Source of the DNA: Chloroflexota bacterium
GTDB taxonomy: Bacteria; Chloroflexota; Anaerolineae; Anaerolineales; E44-bin32
Direction of reading: 5' to 3'
DNA length: 7,275 nt
Assembly (NCBI GenBank): GCA_026390045.1
Contig: JAPLGR010000171.1
Coordinates: 1-7,275 of the forward strand
Shown: in pieces, positions 1 to 4,262 of the stretch
How positions within the stretch are numbered: the stretch's first letter is position 1
Layout of the letters: every line of letters begins with the position of its first letter
Position numbers and translations under genes: made by a program
Notes under the pieces: generated by a model
The model's input: the letters and a program-made list of their open reading frames with translations, nothing else
Database searches by the model: none
Told to the model about the DNA's origin: nothing

Positions 1-723
1 GATGGTGAACAGCAGGGCGATCAGCGTCAGCGGGCTGATGCGCGGCACGAACTGCTTCTCGTACCACTCCTTGCCCTTGGCCCGAATCAGGATGAGGCGG
101 GTGAAGAACCCGGCCAGGAACGGGATGCCCAGGTAGATGAACACGCTCTTGGCGATCTCGCCGATCGTCACATGGACCGCGCTGCCCTGCAGGCCGAGCC
201 AGGATGGAAGCACGGTGATGAACACGTAGGCATACACGCTGTAGAAGAAGACCTGGAACAGGCTGTTGAACGCCACCAAGCCGGCGGCGTACTCCGTGTC
301 GCCCTTAGCTAGCTCATTCCACACGATCACCATGGCGATGCAGCGCGCCAGCCCGATCATGATCAACCCGGCCATGTACTCGGGGTAGTTGCGCAGGAAG
401 ACGATCGCCAGCAGGAACATCAGGATCGGGCCGATGACCCAGTTCTGCAGCAGCGAGAAGCCTAGGATCTTCCAGTCGCGGAAAACGTCGCCCAGCTCCT
501 CGTAGTGCACTTTGGCCAGCGGCGGATACATCATTAGGATCAGCCCGATGGCGATTGGGATGTTGGTTGTCCCGACGGAGACCGCCTGGCTGAATCCCTC
601 CACAGCGCGCGGGAATAGGTAGCCCAGGCCGACACCGATCGCCATGGCCAGGAAGATCCACAGTGTCAGGAAGCGGTCGAGCGTCGACAGGCGGCGAGGG
701 GCCGAATCGGTAGCGGCAGTCAT
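1..723 (-). CDS. acr3: ACR3-family arsenite efflux permease (3' end outside window)
   Basis: Integral membrane transporter of the ACR3 (BASS/bile-acid transporter-like) family, which expels As(III), and in some members Sb(III), across the cytoplasmic membrane using the proton gradient. Reading down from the ATG at 723, 241 codons stay open to the window edge; family members are about 350 residues, so roughly the last third is missing. Hydrophobic segments are seen near residues 18-38, 53-70, 86-110, 117-135, 147-175 and 188-210. The family signature is clear: G-L-A-R-C-I-A-M-V-I-V-W-N around residues 124-136, with the conserved membrane cysteine at 128, followed by E-L-A-K-G-D. Established work on ACR3 proteins shows this cysteine is needed for arsenite transport. 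The start lies 1 base after the thioredoxin stop, so the two are cotranscribed. It is the last operon gene visible here. The family call is very secure; substrate breadth (antimonite) is not deducible. Confidence 0.95.
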   Translation of the reverse strand, partial: MTAATDSAPRRLSTLDRFLTLWIFLAMAIGVGLGYLFPRAVEGFSQAVSVGTTNIPIAIGLILMMYPPLAKVHYEELGDVFRDWKILGFSLLQNWVIGPILMFLLAIVFLRNYPEYMAGLIMIGLARCIAMVIVWNELAKGDTEYAAGLVAFNSLFQVFFYSVYAYVFITVLPSWLGLQGSAVHVTIGEIAKSVFIYLGIPFLAGFFTRLILIRAKGKEWYEKQFVPRISPLTLIALLFTI

Positions 724-724
724 C

Positions 725-976
725 TCAGCTCTGCTCCAGCGCGGTCGCCACCCAGGTTGTGACTTCCGCCTCATTGGGGATCCGGCCGGCGCACACCACG
801 ATCTCATTGATCACCAGGCCCGGCGTCGCCAAGATCCGATACTTCTGGATGTCCTCGCGGGCCGTAACTTTGATGACTTCGGCTTTAACCCCGAGCTGGG
901 CGACCGCCCGGCGGGTGACAGCCTCGACGTTCTTGCAGTTGTTACAGCCAGGGCCCAGGACTTTTATGGTGAGCAT
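725..976 (-). CDS. Small thioredoxin-like protein, MTH895/TM0996/ArsE type
   Basis: Single thioredoxin-fold domain of 83 residues, the normal size of the MTH895/TM0996 redox-active disulfide family and shorter than classical thioredoxin (about 105). The active site is C11-N-N-C14, directly after the first strand (L-T-I-K-V-L-G-P-G), and the cis-proline loop is A-T-P52-G. An additional cysteine sits at 62. The protein is cytoplasmic, with no signal peptide or membrane segment. The ATG at 976 has an AGGAG sequence about 9 bases upstream. Members of this family often sit next to ACR3/ArsP-like permeases, and some are annotated ArsE; here it directly precedes acr3 with a 1-base gap. Likely role (inference): a dithiol reductant or metalloid-binding partner for the permease or for the other thiol proteins of the operon. 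The fold and family are secure; the electron donor and target are unknown. Confidence 0.9.
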   Translation of the reverse strand: MLTIKVLGPGCNNCKNVEAVTRRAVAQLGVKAEVIKVTAREDIQKYRILATPGLVINEIVVCAGRIPNEAEVTTWVATALEQS

Positions 977-994
977 GATGGCTTCTCCTCTCTG

Positions 995-1198
995 CTATTT
1001 GAGTTCGATGGCGGCACCGCAGCATTCCGTCACGCATGTGCCACACTCGTTACATTTCTCGTAATCGAACACGATCCGCCCGCCCAGGGGAGCAGCCTCA
1101 TCGGCAATGTAGAGAATCGCACCTTCCGGGCAGGCCGGAATGGCTTTGCAGATTTGTGCCTGCATAGGGCATTTCCGCTCGTCGAGCTGAGGTTTCAC
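995..1198 (-). CDS. Small ferredoxin-like Fe-S protein
   Basis: A 67-residue cytoplasmic protein with a clear C-terminal 4Fe-4S motif C49-x2-C52-x2-C55-x3-C59. A degenerate N-terminal Cys set, C10-x6-C17-x5-C23-P, could supply ligands for a second cluster together with C59 or C60. The usual proline after the last motif cysteine is replaced by a second cysteine (C59-C60-G). The start is placed at the GTG at 1198, which overlaps the osmC stop as GTGA and has GAGG 7 bases upstream (1206-1209). An upstream extension is open but runs out of frame through osmC. Small bacterial-type ferredoxins carry single electrons at low potential; the position between osmC and thioredoxin suggests it feeds electrons into the thiol proteins of the operon (inference). 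Ferredoxin-like is secure; one versus two clusters is not. Confidence 0.85.
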   Translation of the reverse strand: MKPQLDERKCPMQAQICKAIPACPEGAILYIADEAAPLGGRIVFDYEKCNECGTCVTECCGAAIELK

Positions 1199-1647
1199 GT
1201 CGTCACCTCGATCTTGGGCTCGATGGCGATGTTGGACTTGACCGAATTGGCCACCAGGCTGTACTTCTGGGCGGCTTCGAGGGCGCGTCGCGTGCGTGCC
1301 TCGACCACTGACGGATCCTCCCCACCCGCGGCTACACGGATGATCGGCCGGAAACGCAGGTCGGTGAAAATCTCGGTGCGATCGAGCTCGATTAGCTTCT
1401 TGCCCTCCGCGCGGCACTCGTACGACTGGAGCTGAAGCTTGAAACGCTCGGCTGCCCAGATGAACATCATCATGATGCAGGTGTTGGCCGCGGCCACGAA
1501 AGCATCTTCCGGCGTCAGCACTCCGGGATGACCCTGTGCGTCAGGCGGCGCCGAGAACTTCATCTCCGGCCCATTGCCCATGACGATGTGACCCCAATGT
1601 TCGCCCGTCCACGATACCGTCGTGTGATAGGTTGCCGTCCGACTCAT
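1195..1647 (-). CDS. OsmC/Ohr-family protein
   Basis: A 150-residue protein of the OsmC superfamily, whose characterised members are Cys-dependent (hydro)peroxide reductases. It begins with the typical beta meander (Y-H-T-T-V-S-W-T-G-E-H-W), followed by P-E-D-A-F-V-A-A-A-N-T-C57 heading the central helix, the position of the first catalytic cysteine in OsmC/Ohr. A second cysteine is at 78 (S-Y-E-C-R-A-E-G). The later H/K-x-C-P-x-S motif that normally holds the second redox cysteine reads K-Y-S-L-V-A-N-S, with no cysteine. The ATG at 1647 is chosen over an upstream in-frame ATG at 1671 because it forms an ATGA overlap with the previous gene and has AGAGGA 6 bases upstream (1654-1659). Its role in a metalloid operon is unproven: peroxide removal or thiol transfer are both possible. 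Confidence 0.9.
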   Translation of the reverse strand: MSRTATYHTTVSWTGEHWGHIVMGNGPEMKFSAPPDAQGHPGVLTPEDAFVAAANTCIMMMFIWAAERFKLQLQSYECRAEGKKLIELDRTEIFTDLRFRPIIRVAAGGEDPSVVEARTRRALEAAQKYSLVANSVKSNIAIEPKIEVTT

Positions 1648-2381
1648 GCGGGTTCCTCTTGCTTTCCGCAATAGGCCGCATACTCCCGCAGAAGCGCTGC
1701 AGCGTAGTCAGCCTCTGCGCCGGCCGGGATCGGGTTGTAGACCTTCACTGTTGCCAGGATGTCCGCTGCTGCACCCGCCTCAGGCCGGCGGCCCGCCTCA
1801 TGTAATTGCTGGAAGATGAGCGGCAACCCTGCCAGGGTGACCGGCTGGCCCCCAACGTCAACCGTCTGAACTGGGATCCCGGAACCGCAGCTGCAGGTCG
1901 CGCCAACGGCGGACTGCGCCTCGTCCGGTGCGGACGTTGCTTCTACGAAGGCGCCCGCCCGCCGATCCCAAGGTCGATCCAGAAGCTGATCGACCATGCC
2001 GGCGACACGCGTGGCGGTCGCGTCGACGGCTTGCCGGCCGGCCTCATTCAAACGGCGCAGCCCCTCGGGTTGGCCCAATCCAAGTTCGCCAACAATGTCG
2101 GTCACGACCACGGCGCCCGCCGGCTTGCCGGAGTACATCTCAGTGGCGCGCGCCGCACACCGCTTCTCGCAGCCGTCGATGGCTACCGTTGGGTAGAACC
2201 GGGCGAAGGCGCGATCTCCTTCGCCACCAGCCAGAAAGAGAGGCAGGCAGATGGTCACCGTGTCAGCGGGGCGAAGTTGCTCAAGGACCTTCAGCGCCGC
2301 CAGGCGTGTGACCGTCCCCTCGGCTAGCTCCTCGCCGGAGCAGGCGACGATGCCGACCTTCTTCTTCGGTAGCTCAGGCAT
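1644..2381 (-). CDS. DGC-domain Cys-rich (putative zinc-binding) protein with C-terminal CxC extension
   Basis: A 245-residue protein whose first ~140 residues match the DGC-domain family (putative zinc-binding proteins). It has an N-terminal strand ending A-C14-S-G, a conserved A-I-D69-G-C71-E-K-R-C75 motif, and a long C-terminal helix with N-E-A-G-R. It is a paralogue of the shorter gene immediately upstream. Residues about 145-245 form an added region with C163-S-C165-G-S-G, then a V-x-V-x-G-x-x-V-x-L-x-G-L-P stretch, a helix, V-K-x-Y-N-P-I-P and C238 near the end; I do not recognise this as a named domain. The ATG at 2381 is preferred over upstream in-frame ATGs (2396, 2447) because GGAGGA lies 7 bases before it (2389-2394); it overlaps the previous stop as ATGCCTGA. 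No catalytic function is established for the family; a metal or metalloid thiol-binding role is inference from the cysteines and the operon. Confidence 0.8.
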   Translation of the reverse strand: MPELPKKKVGIVACSGEELAEGTVTRLAALKVLEQLRPADTVTICLPLFLAGGEGDRAFARFYPTVAIDGCEKRCAARATEMYSGKPAGAVVVTDIVGELGLGQPEGLRRLNEAGRQAVDATATRVAGMVDQLLDRPWDRRAGAFVEATSAPDEAQSAVGATCSCGSGIPVQTVDVGGQPVTLAGLPLIFQQLHEAGRRPEAGAAADILATVKVYNPIPAGAEADYAAALLREYAAYCGKQEEPA

Positions 2382-2799
2382 CGGCTGTTCCTCCATCCTG
2401 CTCCCGCAGTTTGTCGACAGTGGCGGCGATCTCCTCGGCCATGGCATGCGCCAACCGCTGGCCGCCCTCGTTCAGTTCGGCGATCCCCTGCGGCTTGAAC
2501 TGCTTGTAGCGGCGATAGACATCGAGAACGGCCACATCCTGCGCCACCTTGCCCCCGCTCTCCTTCACCATCTTGGTGGCACAGGCCAGCTTGCAGCCGT
2601 CGATGGTGATAGCTGGATTCTCAGACACGGCGGCACGCGCCGCCTCATCTCCCAGGACGAGGAGCGAAAGCGCCACGAGCTGCGAGTCGGCCGGGCGGAG
2701 ATCCTGGGTGACTTCGTGGGCCGCCTCGCGGCTCACCGTGCCATAAGCCTTCCCGATCCCGCTGCACGGGACAATGACGACTCTACGATTGCCCTTCAT
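2374..2799 (-). CDS. DGC-domain Cys-rich (putative zinc-binding) protein, short form
   Basis: A 141-residue cytoplasmic protein, the usual size for a stand-alone DGC-domain protein. Key residues are P-C12-S-G near the N-terminus, then T-I-D67-G-C69-K-L-A-C73 in the middle, and a helix-rich end with I-A-E-L-N-E-G-G. It aligns along its length with the first part of the next gene: both carry R-P-A-D near 35-40, [AT]-I-D-G-C-x-x-x-C and L-N-E-[AG]-G. The two therefore look like a tandem duplication, with only the second copy carrying an extra C-terminal region. The ATG at 2799 overlaps the stop of the lipoyl-carrier gene as ATGA, with a purine-rich GGAGGAAG further upstream. The family has no proven enzymatic reaction; the three conserved cysteines are plausible zinc or As(III) ligands (inference). 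Confidence 0.85.
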   Translation of the reverse strand: MKGNRRVVIVPCSGIGKAYGTVSREAAHEVTQDLRPADSQLVALSLLVLGDEAARAAVSENPAITIDGCKLACATKMVKESGGKVAQDVAVLDVYRRYKQFKPQGIAELNEGGQRLAHAMAEEIAATVDKLREQDGGTADA

Positions 2800-3245
2800 G
2801 GCTTCTTCGCTTCCTCCTCAGCCTGACCCCGCATCAGCCTGAAGTACGCTTCGGCATCTAGGAGACGAAGGCGATCGGCCTGCCAATCCGTCGCCTCGAT
2901 GTCTGCCAGCCAACCTGCCCCATAGGGATCCTGGTTGACGGCCTCTGGCGCCGTGCTCATGGCCGGGTTGGCTCGCGCGACCACACCGCCCACCGGCGAG
3001 GCCAGACTGACGTTGACCTTGATCGTCTCAATCACGGCGATCTCGTCACCAAATCCGAGGGAGGTCCCCGCAGGTTTCACCTCAGCGAACGCAACATCGC
3101 CGCTGCGCTGCTGCAGGAAGTCCGATAGGCCGACGCGGACCCGCGTGCCCTCAGGCTTGGCCCACACGCCCTCGCTCGTATAGTACCGGTCTCTGGCAAC
3201 CTTGAAGATGAACTTGTCCATGGTGGCTTCGAGGTAGTCAGGCAT
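2796..3245 (-). CDS. gcvH: GcvH-like lipoyl carrier protein
   Basis: A 149-residue protein of the glycine cleavage H family, a single lipoyl domain that carries lipoate on one lysine. Visible family features are Y-Y-T-S-E-G-V-W at 21-28 (usual form Y-x-x-x-H-E-W, so the His is absent), V-R-V-G-L-S-D-F at 36-43, G-D-V-A-F at 49-53, the lipoylation site E73-T-I-K76 followed by S-P-V-G-G, and P-E-A-V-N-x-D-P-Y-G-x-G-W-L. The ATG at 3245 is chosen over the ORF-opening start at 3311 because GGAGGA lies 8 bases upstream (3254-3259); it overlaps the arsR stop as ATGCCTGA. An internal ATG at 3221 is the alternative. No gcvT, gcvP or lipoate ligase gene is nearby, so a classical role in glycine cleavage is unlikely. 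A dedicated lipoyl dithiol acting in the arsenic/redox operon is the better reading (inference). Confidence 0.88.
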   Translation of the reverse strand: MPDYLEATMDKFIFKVARDRYYTSEGVWAKPEGTRVRVGLSDFLQQRSGDVAFAEVKPAGTSLGFGDEIAVIETIKVNVSLASPVGGVVARANPAMSTAPEAVNQDPYGAGWLADIEATDWQADRLRLLDAEAYFRLMRGQAEEEAKKP

Positions 3246-3609
3246 GACGTACATCCTCCGACAAGCCGGCGGTCCTCTCCGGGGCGCAGTGCGGGCATGA
3301 ACACGCCACACGCCTGGACGAGGGCGGCCTTGCCCGCACCTTGTCCTTCAGTTTCAGAGACTCCAGGAGAATGACAACCCGAGGATCTGCCAGCCGGTAG
3401 AACACATAGGTCCCGTCGCGGCGCTCGGCCACAAGGCCGGCCTTCCGCAGGACCATGATCTGCTGCGAGATATACGGCTGGCGGTAGCCGAGATGGGCCT
3501 CCAGATGGCAGACGCAGGATTCCCCCTGGCCAAGGATGCAGGCGATTTCGAGCCGGGCCCGGTGGGAGAGTGCCTTGAGAAGGGCGGTCGTTTCCTGCAC
3601 AGTGTCCAC
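3238..3609 (-). CDS. arsR: ArsR/SmtB-family metalloid-responsive repressor
   Basis: A 123-residue winged helix-turn-helix repressor that in the ArsR group leaves its operator when As(III)/Sb(III) binds cysteine thiols. Residues 8-28 form the leading helices (A-L-S-H-R-A-R-L-E). Residues 30-36 read E-S-C32-V-C34-H-L, matching the E-L-C-V-C-D-L metalloid site of classical ArsR. The recognition helix is Y-R-Q-P-Y-I-S-Q-Q-I-M-V-L and the wing is R-R-D-G-T-Y-V-F-Y-R-L. A third cysteine is at 24, and the C-terminal tail adds C103-S-C105-P-H-C108. The start is GTG at 3609 with only a weak Shine-Dalgarno (TAGG); a second GTG at 3600 is possible. It is the first gene of the operon and presumably autoregulates it through the dyad at 3620-3635. 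Confidence 0.93.
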   Translation of the reverse strand: MDTVQETTALLKALSHRARLEIACILGQGESCVCHLEAHLGYRQPYISQQIMVLRKAGLVAERRDGTYVFYRLADPRVVILLESLKLKDKVRARPPSSRRVACSCPHCAPERTAGLSEDVRHA

Positions 3610-3619
3610 AGTGCAACCT

Positions 3620-3635
3620 ATTCAGAAACTTGAAT
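3620..3635. promoter_or_regulatory. Candidate ArsR operator (dyad ATTCA-N6-TGAAT)
   Basis: The plus strand reads ATTCAGAAACTTGAAT, a perfect 5-bp inverted repeat with a 6-base spacer. It sits between the candidate -10 box and the arsR start and would cover the transcription start, a typical place for repression. ArsR/SmtB operators are AT-rich dyads with TTCA/TGAA half-sites, and this is the AT-rich island in otherwise GC-rich DNA. Binding has not been shown; the half-site order is reversed compared with the common TGAA-N6-TTCA form. Confidence 0.45.
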
Positions 3636-3637
3636 GT

Positions 3638-3643
3638 ATTGTA
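3638..3643 (-). promoter_or_regulatory. Candidate -10 box of the arsR operon promoter
   Basis: On the minus strand this reads TACAAT, five of six matches to the sigma-70 TATAAT consensus. It lies about 29 bases before the GTG start of arsR, giving a short leader of around 20-25 bases. No good -35 element is present at 16-18 bases upstream (CTCACG-like sequence), as is common for activated or non-canonical promoters, so the call rests on the -10 box and its position relative to the dyad. Confidence 0.45.
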
Positions 3644-4181
3644 CTCGCTTTGGGATGCCGCGTGAGGGGCGAATATCCTGGGCGCGGTGTGACATTCGCC
3701 AAGGCACGACACTGCGTGGGCGGAGCGAAGCACGCTGGCGAGGTGGCAACCTGCGCACGGGGTGCCCTATTGCACTGGTCCGTCCGTGTGGAGAGCGGCA
3801 TCCGCCTCGGATCGGGAGCGTGTCTGTTCAGCCGGGCAAGCAATGGTGGACGAGGAAAAAGTGCAAGCGGCCTAATGACCTCTCAAGCGGGACAGGGGGC
3901 CATGTTCTCTGGGCCGTGGGAGGCTGGAGGGGAGGGTTGGCTTCCTCTCGGCGGGTTGCAGGTAGAGACAGCACGGATCACCGGCACTCAAGGGCTTCCC
4001 ATTGCGTGCTGGCTTTCTTGACATTCCCGATGCAGATAGCGAGGTTGTCTTAGGGGGCGTCAAGATGCAGATGACCACACAATCCTCACGCCCACCGGCG
4101 TGCGCTGGAACGCCCGTACTTTCTCTGTTCAAGCACTGGCAGCATGGGCGCAGGCCCATCCGATGCAGCGAAACCGTCATA
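3644..4181. other. Divergent intergenic region, no gene seen
   Basis: This stretch lies between the arsR promoter and the upstream signals of the acyl-CoA ligase. Open frames exist on both strands but lack domain motifs, start with no ribosome-binding site and have unnatural composition, so I treat them as chance. No tRNA T-loop or other RNA gene pattern was found. A small perfect hairpin (ATGGGC-GCAG-GCCCAT) lies at 4144-4159. A TTGACA at 4018-4023 has no matching -10 at 16-18 bases. Confidence 0.6.
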
Positions 4182-4226
4182 GACACATTCATCGTTTCCG
4201 ACGCCTTCATGTAAGATGAATGTGTC
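4182..4226. repeat. Perfect 12-bp inverted repeat upstream of the acyl-CoA ligase
   Basis: GACACATTCATC (4182-4193) and its exact reverse complement GATGAATGTGTC (4215-4226) are separated by 21 bases. The right arm ends 36 bases before the ligase ATG at 4263. There is no T-tract, so it is not an intrinsic terminator. Options are an operator for a dimeric or tetrameric regulator (for example a TetR/FadR-type fatty-acid regulator) or a leader hairpin. A TAAGAT at 4212-4217 inside it could be a -10 box, but no -35 supports it. Confidence 0.6.
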
Positions 4227-4262
4227 ATGGGAACAGCCCCTCCGCTGGAAGGAGCATCCAAG

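Noticed and set aside
644..1435. 263-codon plus-strand open frame opposite the permease, thioredoxin, ferredoxin and OsmC genes
   Set aside because: It runs antisense across four well-supported genes, shows no domain motif or ribosome-binding site, and is the expected by-product of GC-rich coding DNA.
3077..3733. 218-codon minus-strand open frame covering arsR and the lipoyl-carrier gene in another frame
   Set aside because: It is a shadow frame over two genes with clear family motifs and would start upstream of the arsR promoter signals.
4018..4023. TTGACA as a -35 box for the acyl-CoA ligase
   Set aside because: No -10-like hexamer follows at 16-18 bases (GAGGTT there), and it is about 240 bases from the start codon.
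3536..4053. Two overlapping plus-strand open frames (139 and 161 codons) across arsR and the intergenic region
   Set aside because: One begins inside arsR on the opposite strand; both lack motifs and plausible initiation signals.
4144..4159. Small hairpin ATGGGC-GCAG-GCCCAT as a terminator
   Set aside because: Only 6 bp of stem, no T-tract and no gene ending nearby; such hairpins are common by chance in GC-rich DNA.
3872..4261. 129-codon minus-strand open frame in the divergent intergenic region
   Set aside because: No ribosome-binding site, no recognisable motif and unnatural composition; its start overlaps the ligase leader.
4227..4262. Upstream ATG that would extend the acyl-CoA ligase by 12 residues
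   Set aside because: It abuts the inverted repeat and lacks a ribosome-binding site, while the ATG at 4263 has GGAAGGAG at ideal spacing.
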